Of a DNA stretch of 64,000 nucleotides, positions 1-11,800 are shown in pieces. The translations under genes and the position numbers were made by a program. Under the pieces are notes generated by a model. The model was not told the origin of the DNA. It saw only the letters and a program-made list of their open reading frames with translations, and searched no databases. Numbering within the stretch: position 1 is the stretch's first letter; each line of letters starts with the position of its first letter. The DNA comes from Paratinospora sagittata (lineage: Eukaryota > Streptophyta > Magnoliopsida > Ranunculales > Menispermaceae), in contig CM069606.1 in NCBI GenBank assembly GCA_035771175.1, positions 32,050,316-32,114,315 on the forward strand, read 5' to 3'.

Positions 1-1693
1 ACAGCAATAACTAGGACTCTGTTCCGATTTTAAGGGTAGAAAACTCGAGATTCTTTTTATCTTAAACTTATAATAACATTATCAGATTGAGACTAATGAT
101 GCAATATGTTTTAAGAAGATGATACCATCCCATAGAAAAAGGGTGAGACAAAGAGGGTGGTTGTATTCTGAAGAATTATAATAGGGATCGCTCAATCAAT
201 AGATGCTATTGTTGAATTTGCTTCTGTTGCTACTATCTATCAGTTATTATGGGATAGGAATAGGAGATTGATTGAAAATATGAGGAGCTTGGAGTTGATA
301 ATTAACAAAGGACATGGGAAGATGAGAATGCTATAAGGAAAGTTTTCCGTCCTCTAAATGAGGTATTTTCGCAGCTATATAAATAGTGGGACATTCAAGT
401 TGGTTGCCTAATTGGTCAACAAATTGATTAACATCCATATTATCATTTCATTTTTTAAGTGAAACTCATCTCTTTGAATGCCAAATTTTCTTTGAAATCA
501 GATTAAAGAGTATAGAATTTTTTTTTTTTTCAATTGCCCAAGTCGGAGCCTTGAGCACATTGGGCCCTCGAAAGGAGCACAACAAGAACACACCATGACA
601 TACATAGTTGGACCCCTACTTGACAACTATGATTATTAGAACAATCAAGCAGTTTCTAACATAATATCAAAGTCTTCTTAGTTTAGAGATCCTATGTTAA
701 AACCTTCTCATAATAAGCATTTACTTGTATATTTTGTCCACGAGCCTACACACGTGAGAGGGAAAATCTTAGTATCTATATATAGTCGGGCCCTACCTAA
801 CAGTTATAACTTTTATGTCAAATGATTTCTCCCATAGGTCGACTTATAAGAAGCAAGTGGACCTATGTGCAATAAGTGGATTCTAAGCGCACACAATCTA
901 TCAAAGGCCTCGAAAGTTCACACACCATGTTGCAAACAACATTTATTTGATACCTAAGGGATTTGATATTTGTCCAGCAACATGGACAGATTTGTTATTG
1001 ACTACCACATCAACTGGTGATTTGTGAGATAGATCTTAGTTTGGTTCTTAAGAGTTTGTAATGGTAGTAAAAAGAAGAAGTTGAGAGGCAGGTCCCCTCC
1101 CTTCTTAATATTAGATCATTTAACATGAGCATTCTTTTCCCCTTATATATGTTGGGCCCCCAAAGAGGAAAATAACCACCTATTCTTCAAGCGCCCATTC
1201 GCCAATTCCCTGTACATTGTCGAAGACTTAGAGCCAAGCCTAAGAAAATTTAGGTCCCAATTTGGATATAACTTTAGTTATCAAAAGACTCTATAGAAAA
1301 CAAATAATGTATGTAGTTGGTTGGTTGAATCTGAAAATATTTTCAATATTTTACTTAAAAAAGGTTATAATTTTAAGAAAATAATAAAAACAATTTTCTA
1401 AAAATTTTATTTTTTGCATATCTTTATTTTTTTATCATGAAGTAAACACAGTCTAAAACAGTCTCATATTAGGAAAGTGACTATTATATATATATATATA
1501 TATGTGTGCGCGCGCGCGCGCGCGCACGAGCGTGTGTTTCTGTCATTTCTTTCATTCTAACAGAAAATTTCTTACTTATATTAATTGAAAAAAAAAAAGA
1601 AGACAAAAGCTTATGTTTTGTTTACCAAAATCATGAAGACCAAAGTGCAAGCTCATTAAAACAAAGAAAAGATCAAAATTTATCAATACTTAC
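1..1693. other. Non-coding flank (intron 2 or 3' side) of the LEA-family gene
   Basis: No confident gene is seen. Because the minus-strand gene has a strong splice donor at 1693/1692, at least the right part of this stretch should be its second intron. The expected final exon of the family (about 90 codons) was searched for on the minus strand and not found, so it lies beyond the window or is lost. About 880-1010 resembles about 8460-8600 (both have a block like acc-a-gttg-aaa-aa-atttattt), which suggests two old copies of a dispersed repeat. The plus strand has an unexplained open stretch at about 172-336. Confidence 0.5.
1485..1535. repeat. Adjacent (TA)n and (GC)n dinucleotide runs
   Basis: About 19 bases of alternating TA pass directly into about 20 bases of alternating GC and then GT. 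Alternating GC is a classical Z-DNA-prone sequence and TA runs melt easily, so this is a composite microsatellite. It lies within the presumed intron 2 of the neighbouring minus-strand gene. A plus-strand Arg-Ala frame through it is an artefact of the repeat. Confidence 0.9.
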
Positions 1694-2708
1694 CTGTGAA
1701 GTGGCAAATACTAGAGGACCAAAGGACATCTCTATCTTGGAAGGACGAATGTGAAGTCCAAAGAGCTTAGACTTATTGTCAACAACTAAAGAAATGGAAC
1801 AATTGCTGGTGAGGATCTTTGTCGAAACACCCGAGCCATCAACACCTTCTCCAAGCACAAATTCGCGTACACCTGCCATCTATATATGAACAAATACTTG
1901 AATTAATAGAAAGAAGAAACAAATTAAAAGGAAAATCAAATTAATATATAAGGAGAATAATTGCAAGTGGAGAGACAAGAATCATTGCTTGATCAATAGT
2001 GTTTAAAAAATGATTATGCATCATGAGTACACAGCAAGTATAGTACTGTCATAAGTATACTATTTGATGTTAATGATTATGATTATGGACTGGATCCAGC
2101 TTTAATAATCTATGCACTTGAAAGATACCTAGCTATATATGTGGGGTCATTGAAGCTATGATTCTAAATCTAAAGCTATGATTATTTGTAATTCCACCTC
2201 TTTGAAGACTAACTTTCCTATATGGCATGCTTAATTATTGTAAAAGATCATTTGATCAGAGTTATGTTCCAGTTCTGTAACTACATATATCGCTAGAAGA
2301 CTTTCTTCTTTCTTCAATTCCATAGCATTTTCCATAAATTAATTACATGACTAGTGATCAGCTAGAGCAGTTGATGAATATGCAAAAAGGATTCAGAAGA
2401 TTGAATGCAGGTTCGAATTGAGAACAGATATATATCATCATAAGGTGTTTGGATCAGAAAACCAATGGACTTATTACCTTGATAGACACTTTCGGTGAAG
2501 GGGGCTTAGTTGCTATGTAGAACACAAGTAAAGCAGTTCCAAAGCTCACCATAATCCTCCAAAATATCTGAAGAGAAATCCAACAGCAAGAAGAAGATTC
2601 GTCATAAGTAAAAAACCTCCAACACCCTTTTCTTTTTCTCCTCCTCTTTGCAATAATATTACCACCAACATAACAACGATCCTTATGATCATCACGGCCG
2701 GCATGGTC

Positions 2709-2751
<43 letters not shown>

Positions 2752-3134
2752 ATATCATCATCCTCTTCACCCCGTAATGGGTGACTGTGATCATCGTTGC
2801 CAGTCCCATGACTATGAAGATCATCATAAGAAATCTTCTTCTCGTGGCCATGATGGAAAGAATTGTGGGAGCCTTGAGAAGACGAGTAGCGCGAGAGCAT
2901 GAAACGAGAAACATCCAATTGGGTATTATTGGAATTGGTGGGATGATTGGCAAGATTGAAATTATGGGATGGAAATGGAGATTCATGGTTCCTGCATTCG
3001 CTGCTATTGGCATGAGATGCATTGGATGGGCTTTGAACGTAGTAAACTGCACAAGAAGTATTGTAAGAATGGAACAAAGCTTCATCTTCTTGTTCTTGAT
3101 CTACTACTCCATCATTTCTCTTCTCAGCACCCAT
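1694..3134 (-). CDS. LEA_2/hydroxyproline-rich glycoprotein-like membrane protein, exons 1 and 2 (partial)
   Basis: Exon 1 runs 3134 to 2478 (219 codons) and exon 2 runs 1879 to 1694 (62 codons), both in phase 0. The intron (2477-1880) has a GT donor after AAG and a TATATAG acceptor. Exon 2 ends at a consensus CAG/GTAAGT donor, so a third exon is expected. The protein has the family motif YYVQSPS (residues 31-37), SRYSSSQGS (81-89), an acidic Asp run (about 125-143), a basic patch KRRRKRK (163-169) and one membrane segment (about 191-208, ending FYIATKPP). Exon 2 starts the extracytosolic LEA_2-like region (EGVDGSGVSTKIL, FGLHIRP). Plant proteins of this kind are single-pass membrane proteins of unknown biochemical role. 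Both exons are open and spliceable, so the gene may be live. The ATG at exon 2 is internal, not a start. Family is confident; function is unknown. Confidence 0.85.
2717..2750. repeat. (ATC)n coding microsatellite encoding poly-Asp
   Basis: About eleven ATC units on the plus strand are read as GAT codons on the minus strand. They form the poly-aspartate tract at about residues 129-139 of the LEA-family protein. Length changes would add or remove Asp without shifting the frame. Confidence 0.9.
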
Positions 3135-3145
3135 GTTCTTCTTCT

Positions 3146-3146
<1 letters not shown>

Positions 3147-3181
<35 letters not shown>
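3147..3181. repeat. (TAC)n microsatellite in the 5' leader
   Basis: About twelve TAC units, read as GTA on the minus strand, begin about 13 bases upstream of the start codon at 3134, presumably in the 5' untranslated leader. Only a short purine-rich stretch (agagaagaagaac) separates the repeat from the ATG. Confidence 0.85.
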
Positions 3182-3570
3182 GGTCGTTATTGCGCGTTGT
3201 GTCTTTAAATTTAAATCGTGCGATCTATTTGCTTTGCTACTGTACATGTGTCTTTATAATAATTAAATCACTACTAATTATTGCTAGTCTTTAATAAATT
3301 AATTAAATATTTAGGAACATCGGGTCCGAGATTTATGGGAAGAGTGATCTTGCTGCTTGCAACTTTGCTTTAAAGCAAATATTTGTTTATTTCTTTTCAC
3401 GACTTAGGAATGATGGCAAAGCTAGCACGCTTTCTTCGTAATTTGACCTTTTTGAGTATACAGTATATCTTATTTCAGTAAATTATAATATGAATTTATG
3501 TACAGATATATATTTTTAAAATAATTGCATAATAAATCGTTTTAATTAACTTTGAAGGATAACTCAGTAT
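3182..3570. other. Upstream region of the LEA-family gene
   Basis: AT-rich sequence between the 5' leader of the minus-strand gene and the left end of copia element L. TATA-like words such as ttataataatt (about 3253-3263) and aaatttaaa (about 3206-3214) occur, but none can be assigned as the promoter. No open frame is convincing. The retroelement starts only about 390 bp beyond the leader. Confidence 0.4.
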
Positions 3571-4258
3571 TGTTAGCAATAATGTAAGGACAAATAAATA
3601 AATAACTAAAATAATATTAACATAAATAATAAAACTCAAACAACAATATACTTATAACCGATAACAAAATAAGTTTAGAAATAAATCAAATTCAACAGAG
3701 CAAAGGTTTAGCAAGATGGAACCGAGGCCTGTGTAACACACAGTGTCCTTAAAACAGATTCGCCTCTCACGTTGGTGCAAAAGGTAAATCGGCATCTGTC
3801 TCCCAAGATACAACAGTAGATGAGTAACTGACTAGCACCTCATTATTACTCTAACGAACTGAGTTTTGCAGAACTATCACCACATACCAACACACCTCAA
3901 AAAAAAAAAAGAATTAGAGAGGAAGAAGAGAATTCCAGAAATAGTAAAAAATTTTAAAAATTGGTGTATTCAAAATAAGGGAAGACACCCTCTTTTATAC
4001 TAGTGAAAGGAGGTGGTGCTCTTAATGTCCTCATTAAGAGCACTAAATAACCTCAATCGTTACGAAATAAACTGAATTAAAACCATATAACAATTTTTCA
4101 ATTTAATTCAAATTTAAAACTCAATTAAATTATTTAACCGTTACTAACTTTAATTCAATTTAAAACATGTAACGATTTTTCTAATTTAATTTGAATTTAA
4201 AACTCAAATAAATTTAAACTGTTACAAATCTAATTTTCATTTAATAAATTTTTCACCA
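3571..4258 (-). mobile_element. Ty1/copia element L, 3' LTR (688 bp)
   Basis: The element reads on the minus strand. Read that way the LTR starts TGGTGAAAAATTT and ends TTGCTAACA. It is preceded by a purine-rich tract with the sense ATGTAGAGAAT (plus 4259-4269), typical of the polypurine tract next to Tork/Tnt1-like LTRs. A TATA box lies inside. A second, partial copy of its first 145 bases lies at 6063-6207 beyond the pol remnant, which is why I call it an LTR. It has no detectable intact partner. Confidence 0.75.
3990..3999 (-). promoter_or_regulatory. TATA box of the L LTR
   Basis: Minus-strand TATAAAAGAG about 260 bases into the 688-bp LTR, the usual place for the U3 promoter TATA. Its right-hand context (GGGTGTCTTCCC) would be the transcript start region. 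Inferred from position and motif. Confidence 0.55.
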
Positions 4259-4832
4259 ATTCTCTACATGAATGAAAATTGACTAAAACAACAGACACTA
4301 GACTTGGTGATTGAACTCCATGGTCGAAACCTGCATAAGATAGGTAGGTGTTACCCTTTGAACCTTCCCTTGTGAAAATATATTTACTTTACTAGATGAT
4401 CAGTAGATGCGATGTCCTTGAATTGTTATGCCATTAGTGTAAACGATGACGTACTCCACATAGGAATCGTTTTAATCTCAACTTATTTCTCATAGCTATG
4501 CTCGTCTTGGCCATGGACATCTCCCTGGTTATGCAAGAGTTTTTAAGGAATCAAGCCCTTTAGAATTCCCTTCTGAAGCGGCCCCACTTCTCTCTCACAT
4601 AGGTGATTTCTTAATGAAGAGTTACCCACATTACTCCACTCGGATTTTCGACGCCTAAGAATCATTAAAAGCCTAGTTTATCCTTTTCCTTACGGTTATC
4701 ATTGTTTTCATCATAGGAATGGATAAGGGTAATCTCCACAGTGATCCAACACAATCTTTACAATTAGGTTGTCCCTTTGAACCTAGATCTTGGGATCTCC
4801 AATCAACTAGGTTGGGTTTGCATTGTATCGAC

Positions 4833-6062
4833 TTATTCTGTCACGGGCTTTAGTCCTATTCCCCTTGATGATTTCTCAACTAACTCTTTGTTTAACCTTT
4901 TGGTTAGTAGATCCACAATGTTATCTTTTTACCTCACATAGTCAATAGAGATAACTCCAGTTGAGAGTAGTTGTCTAATGGTATTATTTCTTCGACGAAT
5001 ATGTCTTGATTTACCATTATACATGTTGCTTTGTGCCTTGCCATAGCAGATTGACTATCACAGTGTATGCATATTGCTGGCAAATGCTTTGACCACCTTG
5101 GAATATCCTCTAAGAAAGCCATTATGCTTCTTCCCCACACTTGTCTAATGCAATGAATTCATATTCCATTGCGGATCTAGCAATAATTGTCTGTTTTGAG
5201 GATTTCCATGATACGACTGCACCTCCTAGTGTAAACACATATCCACTAGTATACCTCGAGTCTTTTATATCAGATATCCAGTTTGCGTCGCTGTATCCTT
5301 CAAGGACAACATGATATCTCGTATAGTGTAGTCCATAATTACGAATAAATCTCAAGTACCTCAATACTCTTGCTTGCTAATGGTTAGCTTCAGGATTACG
5401 CGCATATCTACTTAGCTTGCTCACTGCATAAACTATGTCAGGTCATGTACAACTCATAAAGTACATTAGACTACCTATCACCCTTGAGTACTCTACTTGA
5501 GAGACACTCTCACATTTATTCTTGAAAAGATGCACACTTGTATCTATAGGTGTTTTAGCCACATCATAGTCATCTTGGCTAAATTTCCTAAGACTATTAT
5601 CAACATAATGTGTCTGGCTTAAAATAAGTCTATTTGATGTTCTTGAGATTTTTATTCCCAAAATAACATCAGCTGGACCCATATCTTTCCTGTCAAATCT
5701 TGAATTCAACATGTTCTTGGTAGATTTGATCATCTTATCATCACTTCCAATAATAAGCATGCTATCCACGTAAAAACACAAAATGACATACCCATTGTCA
5801 GTGTCTTTGACATATACGCATTTGCCACATGCATTGATTTAAAATCTGTTAGCCATCATTGTACTATCGAATTTTTTATGCCATTGTTTTTGTACTTGTT
5901 TTAAGCCATATAAAGACTTCATTAATTTACAAACTTTTTTTTCATGTCCTGGCGAGGAAAAACCCTCAGGTTGATTCATGTTTCTTCTTCTAAATCTTCA
6001 TTTAGAAAGATTGTTCTAACATCCATTTGATGTACTTCAAGATTGCATAAGGCTGCAAGTAC
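4833..6062 (-). pseudogene. Copia pol remnant: RT C-terminal part and RNase H
   Basis: Read from 6062 downwards, this holds the end of copia reverse transcriptase (VHQMDV, the degraded PEGFSSPG and SLYGLKQ blocks, then CFYVDSMLIIGSD, where the YVDD core has become YVDS). RNase H follows ([31 protein letters not shown], then the QSNMYNGKSRHIRRR and STGVISIDYV region in other frames). At least two frameshifts and several stops break it; the stop at 4833-4835 matches the usual end after GLKP. Gag, protease, integrase and the first half of RT are missing. The remnant joins directly to a fragment of the 5' LTR at about 6063, so one large internal deletion removed everything between. Order and motifs fit the Tork/Tnt1-like group. 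Confidence 0.9.
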
Positions 6063-6207
6063 AATTCCTAATTGAATAAATTATTTAACCGTTACTAACT
6101 TTAATTTAATTTAAAACATATAACAGTTTATTTTAATTTAATTCAAATTTAAAACTCAAATAAATTTAAACGGTTATAAATCTAATTTTTATTTAATAAA
6201 TTTTCCT
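6063..6207 (-). mobile_element. Element L, truncated 5' LTR fragment
   Basis: About 145 bases match the start of the LTR at 3571-4258 with scattered differences (shared blocks such as ttatttaaccgttactaacttt and caaataaatttaaac, which I compared by eye). The left edge is the deletion junction with RT sequence. The right edge is close to the true 5' end of the element: plus 6207-6212 is the flank, and a weak 4-of-5 match to the bases next to the other end (atact versus atacg) is only suggestive of a target duplication. Confidence 0.7.
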
Positions 6208-6578
6208 AGACGTATAATATTAATAGGTATGCTACTAATTTGTAAGAAAAGTTATTGGGCAATATTGTATGCACCTGTTAACTAATATATATATATATAT
6301 ATGACTCGCAAACTATATGTATTTCAATTAATGAAGTTGGCAATTCCATGGAACCCTTTGTGGTTATATATTTTATGATATTTCATATCTTGAAATAAAA
6401 AAGAGAAAGAGGATATATAATAATATTTATTTCTGTCACATGATTGCATGTGCTTAAAGATGTTTGCTGACCGTATTTTAATATTTTTTTTAGTTTAATT
6501 AACAATCATCAAATTAATAAAATCGAGTAAAATTAAATTTGAATATAAAAGGCATATGTTTTTTGTTTGAAAAATAAA
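6208..6578. other. AT-rich non-coding stretch
   Basis: Contains a short (AT)n run at about 6284-6302. No gene or recognisable repeat was identified. It lies between the truncated copia element and the SINE. Confidence 0.4.
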
Positions 6579-6586
6579 AATAAAAC

Positions 6587-6872
6587 GCCAATAATACATT
6601 GGTTCGATGGTTCGAACGGCTGGTCTATTACATAAGATTGGAGGTTCGGAGCAGAATTCTAGAGGGGCGAACACTAAATTTCTTTAAATTCTCTTATTAG
6701 CGCAGAGTGGCTGCGTGGACTGAATGTGGACCAGCTTTAAAGGGTCATTGGGTCGGATCTTGTTGGTGTGGGTATTAGTTAGTTCTTGCGTGACTCGAAT
6801 TTTCCACAGATTGGGTGGGTATCGGGTTATGTTTGTTTCTTTTCAAGAAAAAAAAAGAAAAAAAAAATTAAC
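6587..6872 (+). mobile_element. tRNA-derived SINE-like element with target duplication
   Basis: A 286-bp, relatively GC-rich body begins gccaataatacattgg and ends in an A-rich tail (aagaaaaaaaaagaaaaaaa). It is flanked by identical 8-bp repeats aataaaac (6579-6586 and 6873-6880). Near the 5' end are A-box-like (ttggttcgatggt) and B-box-like (ggaggttcggagc) stretches about 35 bp apart, as in the internal Pol III promoter of tRNA-derived SINEs. Body length, tail and direct repeats are all typical of LINE-mobilised SINEs. The family is not recognised and the boxes are degenerate. Confidence 0.6.
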
Positions 6873-6880
6873 AATAAAAC

Positions 6881-8715
6881 ATATAGAAAAAGGGTAAATG
6901 GTTAATAATGGTTAATTAGAATATAACAACCAGATTACACAGAACAGAATAGACAGCGGCTAATATAACCAAACCATCTTTAAACTGTTTTATTAAAATG
7001 TTATATGTATAGACGTATATAATATTACGGTACTAGATCAATCTTTGAATAAAAAGATAATAAAGACACATAAGAATAATATATATTGGAATAGTGGCAA
7101 AAATTATAATATTGTCAATATACATTGTTCTAGCTAGGTTTATAAATTATATATAAAATTATAATTGTTACGATGATCAAACACAAGTCATATCACAAGA
7201 TCTTCAAGTTTTTGTCAAATTAAGCTCATGTAATAATGTTAAGGCATAAAAGAAATAACGCAAATGTTTTATAAGAACTTTTCTTAAAGCCAATTTGGCT
7301 TTGCTTTCTTTGGAAGAATTGTGGGATTGAATCGATTGATAAACAACAATGCAATTTATAATAATGATTGAAGATGAGTAGTTGTATTGAGACAACAATT
7401 AATCAAAGAAACGTTTGCTTTTGTACTAAGAATAATCTATTACTACCCTATCAAATAAAATAACAACTTTAGATAATGCAAAGATATCTTTAAAGGGAAA
7501 GAAAGAAAGAAAGAAAGAAAGTGGGGGACAATTTAGTAGTGGCATTTAGGTATAACCTATATGTATTTTCTCTTCCTTTTGTGTTATTATTATATAATTG
7601 CATGTGGTTCATGGTAATGAGTTGTATGCTTCTGTATTTGTAAATTAGTTTTAATATTGCAAATATAATTATTCAAAATTTCATTGATATATTCATTGTA
7701 TAATTGTAATTGTATCCATTTAAACTTCTATTTTATTTGAACGTACTTTTGAATTTAAAATTGTAGTGATAATTATATATAACAAATATTAACTAATCTA
7801 GCTATCAGTCTCTAAACTTTTAGGAAAATGGTTAATAGATTTCCTTTTTTTTTTTTGACGCAAGGAATATTAAATTAAAGTATTGAAACAACCCATAATC
7901 ATCTCTAATGCAAAAATAGTTTATCTATACGATCTCTTGTTAAATTGCCAGTCTGAGAAGGATTTACAGGGAACCCAACCGATATAGATATCTGTGTTAC
8001 GATTTTGGTTCGAACTCCAACACAAAGTGTCTAATTTGGGTTTCTAATAAATTAGGAGTCTAATAAATTAAATTATAACGTGAGTTAGGTTGAGTAGGTT
8101 TCTAATTGTAATAAATGTTTACTTTTAGTGTTTGAGTTGGATTAACAGCCTAGTTTATTTATTATAAATACTGAGTGAGTAGTTCATATTGATTTGTGGC
8201 AGAGTGGGTGATAACAAGTTGAGGCCTAAGAAATTATAGGTGATTGTATGTGACAAGAAGTGAGTGCCAAAAGATATATTATCTTCTTGTATTCTAAATC
8301 TCTTCAACATAATGTATTGATATCTCCACCCGTGGATGTAGATATTGATTGGCCAAATCATTAATTGTGTGATTGTTTGATTGATTCTTCAAGTATTTTT
8401 GCTGTGTTAAATTGATTGATAGGAGTTAAAAAAAAAGGCTTCTACGCCTACATAGCCTACGAGCCAAATGTATATGCTTGTAACAAAGGGGTCATAGGCC
8501 TACACCACGTTGTAAATAATATTTATTTCTCTTTATGGGGATCTACTCTATAGTCACCAATGTGGTTAGAAATTTTGTTGATCACTGCACCAAACGGTCA
8601 TTAGCCTTATCCACTTATTTCAATCAAATGAAATCCATACCCTTTTTTAAACATTTCTTTTTAACTCATATGTATTTGAAAGTAATTAATTCTAAAATTA
8701 GTTAATTATTAAAAT
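6881..8715. other. AT-rich non-coding stretch
   Basis: No coding region is supported. A (GAAA)n run lies at 7496-7521. About 8420-8620 contains a GC-richer block (tctacgcctacatagcctac ...) that resembles about 880-1010 near the left end and may be a decayed dispersed repeat. Confidence 0.4.
7496..7521. repeat. (GAAA)n microsatellite
   Basis: Six to seven perfect GAAA units in non-coding DNA. Confidence 0.9.
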
Positions 8716-8881
8716 TAGTGGCGGATCTAAACTTTTGATCTTGAGATGCAAAACGAAAATATATAACATATCATAAGGGGAGGGGGAGGGAATAATAATA
8801 ATATATTATTTTTTTTATAACATAAAATAGTTATAAAAGAGTTTTCTAAAATATCGGGGCGGTCCGACGGATCCACCATTG
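8716..8881. mobile_element. hAT-type MITE, 166 bp, with 8-bp TSD
   Basis: The left terminus is tagtggcggatc and the right terminus, read inverted, is caatggtggatcc; the two match over most of about 12 bases. Perfect 8-bp direct repeats attaaaat flank it exactly (8708-8715 and 8882-8889). Eight-base target duplication and a CAGTGGCGGATC-like terminal inverted repeat fit the hAT superfamily of plant MITEs. The interior is AT-rich with a purine stretch (ggggagggggaggg) and no coding capacity. Confidence 0.8.
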
Positions 8882-8889
8882 ATTAAAAT

Positions 8890-11800
8890 GTCTTATAAAT
8901 ATATGGAATATCTACCACTTTATATTCCATAACCTTCAACTTATAAAATTAATTGTGTAACCATTGAATTTATTTCTATGTATGTAAATAAAATGTAACC
9001 TTTCTTTATGAAAAATATCAATTGTGATATAAAAAGGTCTTGTTACTGTAAACAAGAAGAATCAATCTTGAGTAAAAATTTCTCACCCATTTTTATCTTT
9101 TTTCTTTCAAGCTTGTGTCTTTTATTTGTTAGCTTTACATATTTTACAAAAGGTTTTTGTATTTTCTCTTTCATTTTACAACACATTATCCATATGACTT
9201 TGATAAACCACGGAATCTACTTATAAATCATAAATAAACGGTATATTATAGTGAGTTTCATCTATTTAATAAAGCTAAAAGTTTAAGTTGATTTTTTTAT
9301 TTTATTCAGCTATTTCATATATACAATTTTTTGTGTTTTTCCTCAATAGAAAATGTAAAAAGGCTAAGACCTAGAAAGACCAAAGATTCAACAAGGTTTA
9401 ACATGGCTAAAAGAATACTTTTTTATTTAAATTTTATCCTCTAATTAGTATTAAAGCACTTGATGCGATCTTGCGAATATGAGTTCGTCGTCATGTTGTT
9501 CAAGGAAATCTGTAAAAATCAATCTTTTTTTGACAATTCCGATTAAATCATAGAAAATATAGAGTTGGGGCCACTTTGGACTAATTTTCACCAGCTTCCA
9601 TTTTAGACTGATCATGAAAGCTTAAGAGCAAGCTTGCATTGTGATGATTTTTACATATGATTTGATAAAAAAAAAGTTACAATTTGTTATGGTGTGTAGA
9701 AATATAGAGCATTAATTAGTAGTTAGAAATCAATCTAGACCGTTGACGAGGCGTAGTCTAGAATTGCTTAGGTTTCGTCAAGTTGCATAGACGTGGGAGA
9801 AGAAAATGGACCTGGGTCTATGGATCTTTGATTTAGGTCCAAGATATCAAGATTGGTTTCAAATCTGGGTTTAGTTTTGGATTGAGACATGGTTGTAGGC
9901 CGGTTTGGATATTGGATTTGTTTTAAAGTAGAGTCTCATATCTAAGACTCTAAATTCGATACTGTAATTTGTACCTTGGTTTTGAAATATATATATATAT
10001 ATATATAGTTTATTTAATTTAGAGGAGATAAATTTATATATAAAGACTAATTCAGTGGCATTTTGTAAAACTGAAAAACTTTCTACTTTACTACTTGGTT
10101 AAGCTATGTGATGTTTTTATTTATGATTATAAATTGTTTATCTTAAATTCATTAATTGAATTATTGTCAAGTGAGAATGATACTAACTTTGATTAAATAC
10201 ATTTAATTGTTATCTTTTTTATACTTAAATCAAATAATGTGTAATTTAAATTATACTTGATGTGTTATTGACTCGTAAAATTGTTTTAATTGAATTATTG
10301 TCAACTGAGAATGATACTAACTTTGATTAAATACATTTAATTGTTATCTTTTTTATACTTAAATCAAATAATGTGTAATTTAAATTGTACTTGATGTTAT
10401 TGACTCGTAAAATTGTTTTCAAACTCTCATATTCAATATTTGTTAATGTGATCAATAATTGTTAAAATGCTACTAATTAATCGTTTTTACTGCATAACTA
10501 CTATTTATTTATCAAGTTCTCCAATAGTTATAGAATTAGGTGATTTATGAGAAATGTTTTTACATTCTAGCCCATAACCACAAAATTCATTATTTGTATT
10601 TTATGATGAGTTACAATCTAATATTCCTAATATTGTTGAAAATGCAACTAATAATGTTGGCAGGATTCCATGTTTTAATAAACATTATTATTTATAATTT
10701 ATTTAATATGATCTTAGATATCCTGATCGTGAATATGTTTTCATAATATGGCTTTTAGCAACTCTAAAAAATTGGCTTAATAAATCAAAAAATAATTCAC
10801 TTACTCGATATTTGCATGATAGTAATGGGTTGTTACTAACAGTTAATATCACAAGGTGCTTTTGAAGCTTGTTGGGAAATGATCAAAAGAGTTTAATAAA
10901 GAAGTAGGGATAATTTGTCACACTTACGCACCTGTAATAATTTCTAATAGACATTTGTTAGGGAACAAGAGAAAAAACTAATATGCAAGAGTGTTATAAT
11001 ATTAGTTTTGTTTTTGTTTTATCTTATACTTTTCAATGTTATTGTTAAATTGATATTTTAATTACAAAAAACTTGTAGGACGAATTTGACATTGATATTG
11101 ACTAGATACATGTTGCACTATGACCCTAATAGTCGGACTATCGATCATGACCTAAAGCACCATTAATGTGCTTGTTTATTATTGTGTCAAACTCCACGCG
11201 TATATCTTATGGATTTTCATAAGTAATCTTCCTCCTTCATCTAAGATTCGCGCTCCACCCCATGATTATACATATTATCTATTAGAGTATTTATTAGAAG
11301 ATCTACTACCATTGGGTCCATCACTCTTTCAGCTAACATGTTTTCTAGACATAGTTGGTGGAGGTCACCTTCTATTCCTCGGACATTGAGTCGGTTTTGT
11401 GCTATTACGTAAACGATTTTTCTTCCTTTGCTTTGAGATTAAAAAATGGGGAATGCTAAAGTTGTTTATATAGCTATTAATTTGATTATTGTTAACCAGA
11501 GTTCATTATAATTAGAGTTGCCATGGTTAACACTTAATTAAATAAGATTAGGGTTTACCTAATTGTCGGCCACTTATCGACTTTCTTAAATCTTCTACCA
11601 GTTCTTGATAAACTATACCTTGTTGTTATTTCACGTGTGGTCGTTGCTGTCATTGAATCTCTACTAGAAGGATCAATTCATTATTGGTGTTTTTTGGATT
11701 ATCTACTATCATGAGTGATGGTGGTGGGGCCTTTAATAAAAATTAAGTTTAAATATGTATGATTTAGATAATGATGGGATCTTGGTATTGACATATGGGG

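Noticed and set aside
2781..3266. 161-codon plus-strand open frame, and a 179-codon minus-strand frame at 2546-3085
   Set aside because: Both are shadows of exon 1 of the LEA-family gene; poly-Met, poly-Leu and poly-Tyr runs come from the trinucleotide repeats.
6598..6670. Possible tRNA gene
   Set aside because: Only box-like motifs are present with no cloverleaf I could draw; the long body, A-rich tail and flanking direct repeats fit a SINE better.
10540..10920. Possible transposase remnant
   Set aside because: Short peptides such as PDREYVFIIWLL could not be tied to any transposase family; AT-rich background explains the open frames.
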